Assembly (NCBI RefSeq): GCF_004664715.2
Contig: NC_051083.1
Span: forward strand, 116,012,534 to 116,076,533
DNA from: Peromyscus leucopus
Taxonomy: Eukaryota > Chordata > Mammalia > Rodentia > Cricetidae
Direction of reading: 5' to 3'
DNA length: 64,000 bases
In this document: positions 1 to 10,640 of the stretch, in pieces
How the letters are laid out: each line of letters opens with the position of its first letter
Numbering within the stretch: the stretch's first letter is position 1
Position numbers and translations under genes: made by a program
Notes under the pieces: generated by a model
The model's database searches: none
What the model saw: only the letters and a program-made list of their open reading frames with translations
Told to the model about the DNA's origin: nothing

Positions 1-1243
1 CCTTTCATTGTTCTCCCACTCCATACCTGTTTCAGCTTGACTATCCTGTTCCCTTATGTTCTCATTCCCCATCCCCTACCCTCCATTGTCCACCCCTCAT
101 CCCCAGTTTACTCATGGAGATCTCATCTATGTCCCCTTCCAAGGGTGATCCATTCATCCTCTTTGGGTTCTGCTTGTTAGCTAGCTTCTCTAGAGCTGTA
201 GGTTGTAGTCTGGTTATCCTTTGCTTTACATCTAGCATTCACATATGAATGAGTACATACCATGTTTGTCTTTCTGAGTCTGGGTTACCTCACACAGGAT
301 GATATTTTCTAGTTCCATATGCATGCCTGCAATTTCATTTTTTTCATTGCTGAGTAGTACTCCATTATGTATATATGCCACATTTTCTTTACCCATTCTT
401 TGGTTGAGGGGCATCTAGGTTATTTCCAGGTTATTGCTATTATGAATAATGCTGCTATGAACATAGTTGAGCATGTGTCCTTGTGGTATGATTGAGCATT
501 CCTTGGGTATATGCCCAAGAGTGGTATAGCTGAGTCTTGAGGAAGATTGATTGCCAATTTTCTGAGAAACCACCATACTGAATTCCAAAGTGGCTGTACG
601 AGTTTGCACTCCCACCAAAAGTGGAGGAGTGTTCCCCTTGCTCCACATCCTCTCCAACATAAGCTGTCTCCAGTGTTTTTTATCTTAGCCATTCTGACAG
701 GTATATATATAGTCCTGTCAGGTCAGTGTCCTCTTCTCATTCTGTGACAGAAATTGTTTTGATTTGCATTTCCCTGTTGACTGAGGATGTTGAGCAATTC
801 CTTAAAATATCTTTCAGTCATTTGAGATTCTTCTGTTGAGAATTCTCTGTTAAGCTCTGTAGCCCATTTTTAAATTGGATTGTTCATTATTTTGATATCT
901 AGTTTCTTGAGTTCTTTACATATTTTGGAGATTAGCCCTCTGTCAGATGTGAAGATCCTTTCCCATTCTGTAGGCTATAGTTTTGTCTTATTTACTGTGT
1001 CCTTTGCCTTACAGAAGCTTCTCAGTTTCAGGTCCCATTTATTAATTGTTGCTCTCAGTGTCTGTGCTACTGGTATTGTATTTAGGAAGTAGTCTCCTGT
1101 GCCAATGCATTCAAACCTACTTCCTACTTTCTCTTATCAGGTTCAGTGTAGCTGGTTTTATATTGATGTCTGTGATCCACTTGGACTTGAGTTTTGTGCA
1201 TGGCAATAGATGCGGGTCTATTTGCAATCTTCTACATGTTGAT
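1..1243 (-). mobile_element. LINE-1, 3' part of ORF2, 5'-truncated, broken
   Basis: The plus strand reads as the reverse complement of the 3' half of rodent L1 ORF2. On the minus strand, frames at about 232-414 and 420-692 give the familiar C-terminal ORF2 wording ([36 protein letters not shown]). The element runs off the left edge, so its 3' UTR and A-tail are outside the window. Homology fades near 1243, which I take as the 5' truncation point typical of target-primed insertions. Frames are broken by stops and shifts, so it cannot encode a working protein. At 705-752 about 20 bp of expected L1 sequence is replaced by 48 nt that also occur inverted at 1655-1702. Confidence 0.93.
705..752 (+). 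repeat. 48-nt inverted repeat, copy A (inside L1)
   Basis: Bases 705-752 (atatatagtcctgtcaggtc ... gtgacagaa) are the exact reverse complement of 1655-1702. The segment interrupts L1 ORF2-like sequence between ttagccattctgacagg and ttgttttgatttgcatttcc, two pieces that are almost adjacent in ordinary L1 copies. It is therefore foreign to the L1 and is the derived copy. Confidence 0.9.
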
Positions 1244-2129
1244 CACAAGATGATCTTAATGACCACAAACAGGAAGATGAAAGATATCACCAAATAGTAA
1301 TAGAGTAATTTGATATTTTAGAAGAAAAAATGGTGAGGTCATGCATTAATCACTTAACATAACCGTTTTTTGGAGTTTAGGGAGTAATCTCCATGATAAC
1401 ATTTTCTCTCACATTCAATTTTAAAAGATTTATATTGTTATAACTATTTTCTCTGCCTACGTAGCATTTCATAACAATTTCAGGACAATGACAAGAAGGC
1501 AAAATTTAGATTTTATATATTTTGTGTCCTGTTTCTTGCCTAATTATTTCCAGTTCTGTCACTCATGCATTGGAAAGTTACAAAAATGTGTTGATGATGC
1601 TTCTTCATATTTTAATCAAACTCTGATATCCCGACCTAGAAACTAAACTGGTTCTTCTGTCACAGAATGAGAAGAGGACACTGACCTGACAGGACTATAT
1701 ATCTACCTATGAAATCTATGTTACATTCTTTATATTTTCTCTAAGTACTTGGGAGGAACTTTGGAGTCATATTGATTCTGCCAGGGATCATCACTGATTG
1801 TATACTTCTCTTAAACTTTGTGGCAGCCCTCTATCTCCTCAGACACTTTGCCTTCCCTATCTTACTCTGGAGATAGTCTATGTTAGATGAACCTCCTAAT
1901 GATGTTGGGTTTTTTTGTTTGTTTATTTTTTTGTTGTTGTAGTTTTTTTTAAGTTGAAAGCAAAAACCAGAGGAAGGGCTCACGTGATTTAAAGGGGCAA
2001 AGTATGAGAGCTGGTGCCTCCAGACATACCTGAATCTGTAGCATGAGCTTCCTGCTTCACTTGGCTTCTTCTTCAGTGTGTATTGATTATCTGATGCACT
2101 GAGAATAGGGATTATGCAACATAGGCATC
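1244..2129. other. Flanking non-coding DNA with no recognised element
   Basis: AT-rich sequence with no long ORF and no recognisable repeat apart from the 48-nt inverted copy and T-rich runs near 1908-1950. Confidence 0.5.
1655..1702 (-). repeat. 48-nt inverted repeat, copy B (probable source)
   Basis: This is the exact reverse complement of 705-752, lying in non-L1 flanking sequence about 900 bp away. Because copy A sits as a patch inside an L1, this flanking copy is the likelier template. Confidence 0.9.
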
Positions 2130-2610
2130 AAGGGTGGATTGCTTTATTTTTGAGATCAGAATTTAATGACAACATCTTTTCCTTTCATCCCTCCTACCCT
2201 TCCCATGTACCCTACCCTCTCTCCACCAAATTGATGACCCATTTTTCACTGTTATTGCTTGCATATATATTTCTATATACATATATTCCTAAATATAGTT
2301 TGTTGGCTCCATATGATGTGTCTTGAATCCATGTTTTCAGGGCAGACTATTTGGCAGTGGGCAACTAATTGTTATGGTCTTCCTTGGAGAAGAACACCTC
2401 TCCAATTCCCAGCTTTCCTCAGTTGCCTATTTGTGTAGGGTTGAAGCTTTGAGGGCTTTTCTTAGTCCAGTTTATCATGTTTGTTGGTGTCACCCTTGCT
2501 TGGCTCATGTTTGGGTGGTCATTTTGGTGAGACTTTATGAGTGTAGCTTCTGATGTTACTAGGAGACACAATCTCACAGCAAAATAATTGATCCTAAGGT
2601 TTGATTTTAT
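2130..2610 (-). mobile_element. Old rodent L1 3' UTR fragment
   Basis: The plus strand carries the antisense of a rodent L1 (Lx-type) 3' UTR as I remember it: the atccctcctacccttcccatg stretch, tatacatatattcctaaatatag, and the block tgagactttatgagtgtagc followed by actaggagacacaatctcac. No ORF2 part is attached. The subfamily is not resolved. Confidence 0.6.
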
Positions 2611-2954
2611 CAAAGAGAAAAAATATGAGGGAACTAGTTGTGATTCGGTGTGATCATGAAAACAGCATGGAATTCACTAGCAGGGGTACCCCAGCTTGTT
2701 TAGGGATGCCTAACCTGCTTTGGAATATCAAAAGAGGTTCTCTTAAGAAATCAAAATTTACATTGGCACTTAAGAACTGAGTAAGATCATGCTAAGCCTG
2801 AGAGAGATGGGGTGATGAAACTATGCCTGAAACACTGTGCAGGGCTTCCAGAAGTATGCTGCTTTTTAGAAAGTGAAGGACTCCCAGAGAGTTCCAATGA
2901 ACAAGATTGAATATAGAATAATAACCAGAGTTGGAACTTGATTGTAACTGCTTG
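2611..2954. other. Non-coding flank, nothing recognised
   Basis: No repeat, coding exon or RNA gene was recognised here. ORFs overlapping it are short and have no family resemblance. Confidence 0.4.
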
Positions 2955-2962
2955 AACTGGAG

Positions 2963-3189
2963 CAGCAGTTCTCATCCTGTGGGTCACAACCCCTTTTGTG
3001 GAGACAAACAACCCTTTTATAGGGGTTGCCTAAAACCATTGGAAAGCACAGATATTTACATTATGATTTGTAACAGTAGCAAAATTACAGTTACAAAGTA
3101 GCAATGAAAATAATTTTATGTTTGGGGGTCATCATAGCATGAGGAACTGTGTTAAAAGATCGCAGCATTGGGAGGGTTGAGAACCTCTT
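2963..3189 (+). mobile_element. URR1-type non-autonomous hAT-Charlie DNA transposon fossil
   Basis: The 227-bp segment starts cagcagttctcatcctgtgg and ends gggttgagaacctctt, so its ends are inverted relatives (gttctca/tgagaac). The interior (ggtcacaacccctttt, ttacattatgatttgtaaca, ggggtcatcatagcatgagg) matches the rodent URR1 family from memory. It is flanked by aactggag (2955-2962) and aactagaa (3190-3197), a decayed 8-bp target duplication of the size hAT elements make. It has no transposase. Confidence 0.85.
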
Positions 3190-3197
3190 AACTAGAA

Positions 3198-3884
3198 TAA
3201 GGCTTATTATAAATTTAAGAGGTAGGATTGGATGGGAAATGAGGAAAAAGGTGTGACTTCCGTTTTTCCATTCTGGGTAAGTCAGTGGATTATGGCTATC
3301 ATCTATTGACAGCAAAGATTGGGTCAGAAGCATGGCTGATAGGATAGATCCCAAATTCTGATAGAGACATGTGAAGTTGGAAATGTTTGAGAGACATCCA
3401 ATTGGATCATGAAGTCTGAAGTTCTGATGTGTAGTGTCTTTGTTAGAGATACCTATCACAGGAATGGATGAAATCACTTTGGAGTAGAAGGTATAGTACT
3501 ACTACCAACAAATAGAATAATAATTATAGTAATGTGGCCTTAATTGAGCTTTGGAGATCCCCATTTTCTCTTTGAGTGGAGGAAAAGAAATTGTTAAATA
3601 AAAAGGAAGATAAATGTCATGAGAGCTAAAAGAAGATTTTACTTATTTATTTTAATCAACATTGAATGAATTTAATTATTCATAGTGTGTAGCCTATGCA
3701 TTTCTAGATCACATAGTTATGTAAATGGCGGTACCACAAGGAATCAGGAAGGAGTGCTCCAGCCCACCCCATCCCTGTTCCACTCTGCTCTTCCTTTACT
3801 CAGGCCCTCATTCAGCCATGACAACTTTGGACCGATTTTCAGTTGCCCTATAGTGTTTTCCATTTCCAGAATGATATACCAAGG
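3198..3884. other. Non-coding flank
   Basis: No recognisable exon, SINE or RNA gene. A 128-codon minus-strand frame at 3091-3477 overlaps the URR1 fossil and looks like chance. Weak similarity to L1 3' sequence may begin near 3640. Confidence 0.4.
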
Positions 3885-4285
3885 GAATCATGGATAGCCT
3901 TTTGAGTCTAGCTTCTTTCAGTAAAAAAAAAAAATGCATCTAAAATTCATTCCCTTTAGGTATATCATCAATAATTTGTTCCCAATCATTGATGTGTGAC
4001 ATCCATTGTATAATTATGTCACACTTCATGCACTCTCCAGTTGAAGGACTTTTGGCTTGTTTTCATTTTATAGAGACTACCAACAAAGGCACTACATATT
4101 TACATACAGAATTTGCTTGGGCATAATATTTAGTTTCTCTTAGATAAATACCTAGCAGTGGAGTGACTAGATAGATTAAAAGTTTATTGTAAGGACCAGA
4201 CAAAACCCATTCAAAATGGCTCTCTCTTTTTATATTCACACTAGAAATGTATGGCATTTCTGTTTTAAGTTTTTACCAGCATTTA
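3885..4285 (-). mobile_element. Ancient L1 ORF2 3' fragment
   Basis: The plus strand resembles degenerate antisense L1 ORF2: ctccagttgaaggacttttggcttgttttc, then ttgcttgggcataatattta, tagataaatacctagcagtgg and accagcatttagtactatta. It is far more diverged than the L1 at 1-1243. Many substitutions and indels leave no coding frame. Confidence 0.6.
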
Positions 4286-4299
4286 GTACTATTAGGTTT

Positions 4300-4300
<1 letters not shown>

Positions 4301-4352
<52 letters not shown>

Positions 4353-4358
4353 TCCTTT

Positions 4359-4434
<76 letters not shown>

Positions 4435-4571
4435 ATTTCTTCCTTCCTTCCTTCTTTCCTTCCTTCCTTTTTCTCCCTTCCTTCCTTCCTTTCTCTCTCT
4501 TCCTTCCTTCATTTCTCTCTCTCTCCCCTCCCTCCCTCTCTCTCCCCCTTCCTGCCCCATCTTTCTTTCCT

Positions 4572-4643
<72 letters not shown>

Positions 4644-4800
4644 TGTTTCTTTCTTCTTTCTTTCTTTGTTTCTTTCTCTCTTTCTTTCTTTCTTTGTTTC
4701 TTTCTTTCTTTCTTCCTTTCTTCCTTCCTTCCTTTCCTCCCCTCCTTCCCTCCCTCCCCCCTCTCTTTCTTTCTTACTTTCTTTCCTCCCTCCTCCTCTT
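4301..4800. repeat. 500-bp polypyrimidine microsatellite (CT)n, (CTTT)n, (CCTT)n
   Basis: This is an almost uninterrupted pyrimidine run on the plus strand: (CT)n at 4302-4350, (TTTC)n at about 4351-4433 and 4561-4730, with CCTT/CCCT-rich interludes. Long frames here on both strands are artefacts of the repeat. It abuts the 3' end of the minus-strand B1 at 4801, so it probably grew from that SINE's A-rich tail. Confidence 0.95.
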
Positions 4801-4939
4801 CTTGTGAGGCAGGATCTCATTAGGTAGCTCTGGCTGGTCTGGAGCTCACCACATAGACCATTCTGGTCTTGAACTCACAAATTTCCCCCTGTCTCTGCAT
4901 TGTGTTGGGATTAAAGGTGTGCACTACCATGTCCAGCTG
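4801..4939 (-). mobile_element. B1 SINE (7SL-derived)
   Basis: The plus strand shows antisense B1: ggcaggatctcattaggtag, ggtcttgaactcacaaattt and gggattaaaggtgtgcacta. It is moderately diverged. Its A-tail side faces the polypyrimidine tract. Confidence 0.85.
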
Positions 4940-5655
4940 TTAGGTTTTCTTTAAGGCACTCTAATAAGTAAGTGGAAGTATTCCCATAGCCATTTGGCTT
5001 GAAATACTGCTGTATAAGGATACTCTACATTCAAAGGGACAAAGGACACATATACATAGAAAGGACATGAAGGGGTCATCTGTCTTTTTGCTGCTTCACT
5101 AGGAGGCCCTGCTCCTCAAGCTCCCATAGATGTAGAAAATAGAAAAAGGGGAGGTGCCTCCGAGATTCTGAACATTCCTTCCCAAATGATGTTTAACCGT
5201 TATTGCCCTTTTCTTTAAACACTTCACCTAAGTTGAGCAATCCCTCACTTAGATGTTTACTTGTTTAGAAAAGATGCCATGCTCCACAGAGAGGCAGTAG
5301 AGCACCAAGTTTGAATGCTGACCCTTGGGCCAAATTACATGTTTGAATACTGCCCTTGTTGCCAGGTAGCTATGTGACCTTCCTTCCGCCAGTAGCATAC
5401 CATCTGTATCTGTTTTTCCATCTCTAAGAGGGATAATGACACCAGCAGATGCCTGTGTGAGGCTGGAATGGGTCAAAACAGAGCATTGCTGTTAGAACAG
5501 CAGCTGGCTCATAGCACGCCCCAAGACTGAAAAGTTCTTCATACTATCTTGTCACTGAAGCAAGGGTATTTTGTTGAGATATTGTGCTTGTTCTCCCTCT
5601 GTTTTCATTTTCTTGTATTCCAGGACGATTTTGTATTCCAGGACGATCTTGTATT
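4940..5655. other. Non-coding flank
   Basis: No element recognised except an 18-bp-period tandem duplication (ttgtattccaggacgat) at 5613-5629 and 5631-5647 with a partial third unit. Confidence 0.45.
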
Positions 5656-5730
5656 GGAGGGGAGGGGAGGGGAGGGGAGGGGAGTGGAGTGGAGTGGAGG
5701 GGAGGGGAGGGGAGGGGAGGGGAGGGGAGT
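5656..5730 (+). repeat. (GGGGA)n G-rich minisatellite
   Basis: About fifteen GGGGA/GGAGT units in a row, with a GGAGT variant block at 5681-5700. It has many runs of four guanines and so could form G-quadruplexes on the plus strand. Confidence 0.93.
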
Positions 5731-6424
5731 TGAGTTTTTGGCAAGCCTTCAGAAGGACTTAGCTGCCAGGCTGGAAAAAGAAGAGTACTGGGGTGGGTGC
5801 CTTGGTCAGCCCCCAGTGGTGACACATTTGAGGTCAACTTTAGAAGTCTAGCTAGATTCTAGGTGCCATGTCTCTCACTTGAGCTGACGAGAAGTAAAAG
5901 GAGAACCCATCATTCCAGTGGTTCAAGAGCCTAGCATGAGTATTCCCTTGGCTTCTGGTGGGGACCTCATCATTGTAGCAGACGTCTGAGAACTGGAAGG
6001 GGAAATAGGAACATGCAATAAACCAACCATGCCACATGCTTTAAGAAAACCAATCTTAGAATGTATTCATTCTCAGAGAATCCTGGCCAAAAGGTACCAG
6101 AGCCAATTAAATAATTGTCTCTAAAGACTCACCTTCCATTGTAACTTTTCATGGTGACAAACCCTATTTGAACAATATCACAATCGGTCACGAGACAGAG
6201 TGAAAGCTATAACTGGGAGAGACTAATGCCCTGCTTTCCTTTTAGCATTAAAAGGCAAACAGCCATGCCTCAAGGTTGGTCCCCAGAAGTGGTGAATCAT
6301 AGCTGCCAATATAATTTGGCTCCTTCACAGTCCCATAGAACTCCATTAATTCACTCTCCATTCACTTCCTGGTTGGAGTGTCTGGGAAATTTTTTTAAAT
6401 TATTGTTTCCTTAGCAGTTTTATT
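5731..6424. other. Non-coding flank
   Basis: Single-copy-looking DNA. No exon or repeat recognised. Confidence 0.4.
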
Positions 6425-6621
6425 TTAAATGTTAATTTCACTACTATTTTATTATTGTATATACATGAGTGTTTGCCTTTATCTATGTCTGTGCACCCTG
6501 TGCATATCTGGTGCCTGAGGAGGACCCTGAAGTGTGGTTAAAGGTGGTTGTGAGCCACCATGTGGATGCTGGGAGCAAGCAAGTACACTTAACAACTGAG
6601 TCAAATCTCTAGTCCTTTGCT
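6425..6621 (-). mobile_element. B3-like SINE
   Basis: The plus strand shows antisense B2/B3-type sequence: tatgtctgtgcaccctgtgc, tggtgcctgaggaggaccct and ttgtgagccaccatgtggat. It is diverged, and the tRNA-like head is at the right end. Confidence 0.7.
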
Positions 6622-6740
6622 TTTGGATAGAGTCTCATTCTATATCCCAGACTAACGACAAATTCACAATCTTTCTGCATCACCTTCCCAAAGTAGGGTA
6701 CTGGGATTAAAGATATATGCCCCCAAATCTTGCTGGGAAA
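6622..6740 (-). mobile_element. Old B1-related SINE
   Basis: Antisense B1-like landmarks: gatagagtctcattctatat, aattcacaatctttctgcat and actgggattaaagatatatg. Strongly diverged. Confidence 0.6.
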
Positions 6741-6945
6741 GTTTTTTGTTTGTTTGTTTGAATTGTAGTCTCACATAGTTTTGGCAAGCCTTGAACTCAC
6801 TGCATAGCCAAGGATGACTTTGAACTTCTGATCCTCTTGTCTCTGCTTCCCAAGTGTTAGGAGCACAACATGCATCACCCCACCTGAGGATGGAACACAG
6901 GGCTTCATGTGTGGAAGTGTTCTACCAATTGAGCTTCTTCCCTAA
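6741..6945 (-). mobile_element. B4-type SINE (B1 and ID fused)
   Basis: Antisense B1-like half (ttgaactcactgcatagcca, gaacttctgatcctcttgtc) is followed directly by antisense ID-like half (ggatggaacacagggcttca, tctaccaattgagcttcttc). That order is the B4 arrangement. Confidence 0.65.
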
Positions 6946-6957
6946 CCTGATTTTTTT

Positions 6958-7125
6958 TTTCTTTTTTTCTTCTTCTTTTTTTTTTTTTTTTTTTTTTCAA
7001 GACAGGGTTTCTCTGTGTAGCTTTGCGCCTTTCCTGGAACTCACTTGGTAGCCCAGGCTGGCCTCTATCTCACAGAGATCTGCCTGGCTCTGCCGGGATT
7101 AAAGGCGTGCGCCACCACCGCCCGG
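6958..7125 (-). mobile_element. B1 SINE, young, with target-site duplication
   Basis: A clean antisense B1 with the cricetid-style left part (gacagggtttctctgtgtag, ctttgcgcctttcctggaac) and aaaggcgtgcgccaccaccg at its end. It has a 20+ T tail and a short internal deletion before the gggattaaagg block. The duplication cctgattttttt occurs at 6946-6957 and 7126-7137. Confidence 0.93.
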
Positions 7126-7138
7126 CCTGATTTTTTTC

Positions 7139-7369
7139 TTAAAAATAGGTTCATTTATTTTATTTTATGTATGTATGAATAATTTGCCTTCATGTATGTA
7201 TCTGCACCACACTTGTGCCTGGTGCCCAAGGAAGTCGGAGAGGTTGTCAGATCTCCTGCAACACAGGGTGTTGTGAAATACGCCTTCCATGTAGTTCTGG
7301 AAACTAAACCCAGGTCCTCTGCAAGAGCAGCATGCGCTCTTAATTATGGGGCTATCTCTTCAGCCCCAA
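7139..7369 (-). mobile_element. B2 SINE
   Basis: The plus strand shows antisense B2. The tRNA-like head (ctatctcttcagcccc) is at the right, aaacccaggtcctctgcaag is in the middle and the AT-rich tail (ttattttattttatgtatgt) at the left. It is the fifth SINE in one kilobase. Confidence 0.85.
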
Positions 7370-7733
7370 GGTATTTTTTTAAGTGGCCAGATGGAGTTGA
7401 CTTATCTTGGAATCCTTTTCTTGCTTCATTCTTTCTGCGTAGGCCATGATTAGAATGCCTAGAGGTGCATCTTGTGGCCGTAAATTGAAGGACGAAGGTC
7501 CAACATGTCAAGACTAGCAGAGGTGTAGGTTACTTTTGGACAGGTAGGCCTGTTGAAGTCCCTTCCTTGCAGCCTTTACTAATCGCCTACCACAAAAGGG
7601 GAAAACTGGCTTAAATGACCAGATCTGAAAGCCAGGGAAACACACTTGGGTTGAGTGGCCCTTTATGCCTGCTATCAGCAACTTCAAATGAGCTTGAAGC
7701 ATATTGTGAAGCTTGTGGAGAAGAAAGCCTGAA
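7370..7733. other. Non-coding flank
   Basis: Nothing recognised. Confidence 0.4.
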
Positions 7734-7945
7734 TGGGGTTGAACACTTGCCTAGCATGCTTTAGGCCCTGGAAAAAAAAATGTAAGGTGTCATAATGATG
7801 AACAAAGTGTGATGGCAAATGCCTGTAACCTCAACACTCAACAGGTTGAGATGGGAGAATCCTGGGTTTAATGCCGGTTCAGGCTACAAAGCAAGACCTA
7901 GCATTAACAAACAAGCAAGCAAGCAAACAAACAAACAAACATAAA
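7734..7945 (+). mobile_element. B4-type SINE (ID plus B1)
   Basis: ID-like start (acttgcctagcatgctttag, gccctgg), an A run, then a B1-like part (atgcctgtaacctcaacact, gttgagatgggagaatcctg) ending in a CAAA-rich tail (aacaagcaagcaagcaaaca). Confidence 0.7.
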
Positions 7946-9855
7946 CAGCCCAAATGACTTGTCCCATTATACAGATAGCATGAGCCTGAGAAAGCTTCCT
8001 TTTTCAGGCATCCTTGAAACATCTACCTCTACTAAAGGAGGGCCAACACCTCACACCACCTGTGTTTCCCTGTCATAAGGTAAGTTTGTAATGACCAATA
8101 TACCACAGCCATTAGAGTCATGTGCATGAGGAACTAGGCTGTCTGAGAAGAGTTCTAAGGCCTGTTGCCTGTTAGATCGGGTGTTAATCTAAGGATACAA
8201 CTTGACAGCACCTCTTCCTTCCACTACCACCAAAGAAAGTAGAATATGAATCAATAGTGTGTGTGTGATTGGATCCTTAGAATTTTTCTCCAAAGCTGTT
8301 TTTTCCTTTATTTTTTTCACTACTAGAAACCCAATTAGTATTTATTCATGTTGTTATTTGGAAGAAAAACAATATCACATTTCCTAAAGTTTGAGTTATG
8401 TTGATGCCTCTATGTTCTGCTCCATAAAACCCAGGTGATAGTATTTGACAGACCTTTGTGAAATGTCCTTAAAGGGAGGAAATATGCCTTTTTTCTCCTT
8501 TCCCCATTCTTCTGCCTGGAATGTAGATGTGATAGTGGAAATTTTATCAACCATCTCAAGACCTGAGGATAAGGGTTATACCCTAGGGATACCAGATCAG
8601 AGAGCAAGAAGGAAGCTGTGTGCTTCACAATGGCTCTCTCGGATACAAATACACATACATCATGAAAAGCAACATTGGTGTCAGGTAAGCCATTGTTCAT
8701 TTATTGGTTTTGGAGACCTAAAGTGAATGCTAAGAAGTTACCTACAGAATGGAAGCTATGGAATATGCATTGCCTGAAAAACTCTAAGCATGGTCCCAAA
8801 GAAACATGTGATTTTCCAACCCTTAGGACAGTCCCCTAGATATGAGTCACTGAGCTCATATCTACAGGAAGGGAGTTGCTGAAATAGTGGTGGCCCCAGG
8901 GCTGAGGGATAAACTTCTGCAACAACTCACTTAGGAAGAGATAAGTAGGAAAATCTGTGGTGGGAGATGCTCTCAGAGAGCAGAATATGGGACAAACAGC
9001 TAATCTAGCAAGACCTCATTCCATTGCTAGGTCAGAGTTCTTACTGTTCACACATAGTATATATGAATTGAATTGACATTTATTGCTAGGCTTTGCATGT
9101 TGTCTCTATCTCTCAAGTGTCCAAATGGTTTTTATTTAGTTCATCTAGTTTTCCCACTGGTCTTTGACATGAGACACTAGATGTTTTAAATGGAGAAAAA
9201 AAATGTCATTCACCTAAGATAACTGAGAAACATGGAAAGGTTTTACACTTGAAATTCGATACACATGGAGTACATGATGTTGGGTAGTTTCTCTTCACAC
9301 AGAGCACAGGCGCATTTGAATCTCTCTCTGGCATGCCTGGATATCAGGCAAGAACCTCTTGTAAGTGGGCCAGGCTGTCACCTAAGGGGATAGTGTTCAG
9401 ATGGTGCTTTTGTCTGCCCAAGACGTGTTTGCAGTTTGGGGAACAGCACTGTGTATTTTCTTTTGAGGAACAAGTTCGGAGATGTCCTTCTCTATCTCCT
9501 CTCCCTTCACCTCTTCCCTTCACTTGTTTACCCCTTGGGTTCTCCATCCATTTAGGGAGTCTGAAGGGAGAGGCCTCTGGTTCAAGTCTCCATATAAACT
9601 TGAACCTGGCTAATCTAAAAAATTCCATCTTAGAGCTTCAGGTATGGGCATGGGGCCCAAACCAGGCTAAAATTAATCAGCCTTAGAAAAGACACTGGAG
9701 CCCTTAGGAACAACAGTCTTTCAGTGGTTTATCAGCTAGGTGCGAAGACAGGCCCTCTAGAAACTACAGAGGAAGAAAAGAGAGCAGTAGATTCCTAACC
9801 CTACCATTTGACGAGCAGTACACAGCTGAGCCGAAGGGAGCATGGGCATTGAACT
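7946..9855. other. Non-coding flank, 1.9 kb without a recognised element
   Basis: Frames up to 117 codons occur (for example 9333-9686 plus), but they overlap other frames and show no domain, splice context or family resemblance. I assign no gene. Confidence 0.45.
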
Positions 9856-9955
9856 CACTCACCTAACAAATATGCTTGAGGTTCAGTGTTGGCCTTGTAC
9901 CGAGGGCATCACACCTGCTAGGCAAGTGCCCTACCATTGGGCTGCACCCTCATCT
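9856..9955 (-). mobile_element. ID-like SINE fragment
   Basis: Antisense ID-type sequence: cttgtaccgagggcatcaca, tgctaggcaagtgccctacc, attgggctgcacc. Confidence 0.5.
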
Positions 9956-10640
9956 GAGTCCTCCTTTCTTAAAGCATCTTCTCTCTGATTTTTGCCACTT
10001 ATAACCAGAACTCTAACAAATATTCCCCTATATTCTCTCAATGTACCACATCCCCCCTGACCCAGTTTGCTTATACAAAGAATCATTTACTGACAATGTC
10101 TGTGTATTCTTCCTCGGTGACGTATTTTTCCCCTTTCATACCACGCAAATAAACAAGGGCTCCGTTTTCCCTTGCTTTCGCTCCTTTTGGGCCAGGCACA
10201 AGAAGCCAACTACCATCTGCTTTGTGGCTCCTGCTGGTGAGTTTGTTTGGTTTCTCAAGTATTGCCTTATTTAGGGAATTAATCTGGATAGTCTGAGAGT
10301 GGGAGAAAATTGAAGATAAGTTTTGAGGAAAAACACAAAAAAACAAACAAACAAACGTGAGAGGGTTTTGGAAAACCCCTTGAACAACCAAGAAGATAAA
10401 AGAGAAGAGTGTTCAATTGTTATGAAAGCCAATTGCTTCTACGTAACATGGCCTCTGTCTTTGAAGTACTCCGGGGGATATAACTTAATCTCCAAAGGAA
10501 ATGGAAAGGAATTCTCCCTTCTAGCCTTGAAAGTGGGATTCTAATGTTCAAGCTTTGTGTAGAAGATGCGACATCATCTGCTTTTATTTTCAGTTGTTGA
10601 AAAGAATATGCAATACCTCTAACCTTGTAAGCATGCACTG
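9956..10640. other. Non-coding flank
   Basis: No element recognised. Short frames on both strands are not supported as genes. Confidence 0.4.

Noticed and set aside
547..1297. Plus-strand frames in the first 1.3 kb
   Set aside because: They are antisense shadows of L1 ORF2, which lies on the minus strand.
3091..3477. 128-codon minus-strand frame
   Set aside because: It overlaps the URR1 fossil, has no recognisable domain and no splice signals; chance in AT-rich DNA.
4216..4827. Long Ser/Leu/Phe-rich frames on the plus strand and Lys/Glu/Arg-rich frames on the minus strand (up to 203 codons)
   Set aside because: They are translations of the CT/CTTT microsatellite; any frame across a stop-free simple repeat stays open.
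9333..9686. 117-codon plus frame with an overlapping 94-codon minus frame
   Set aside because: Opposite frames are both open by chance; no domain, no splice or promoter context.
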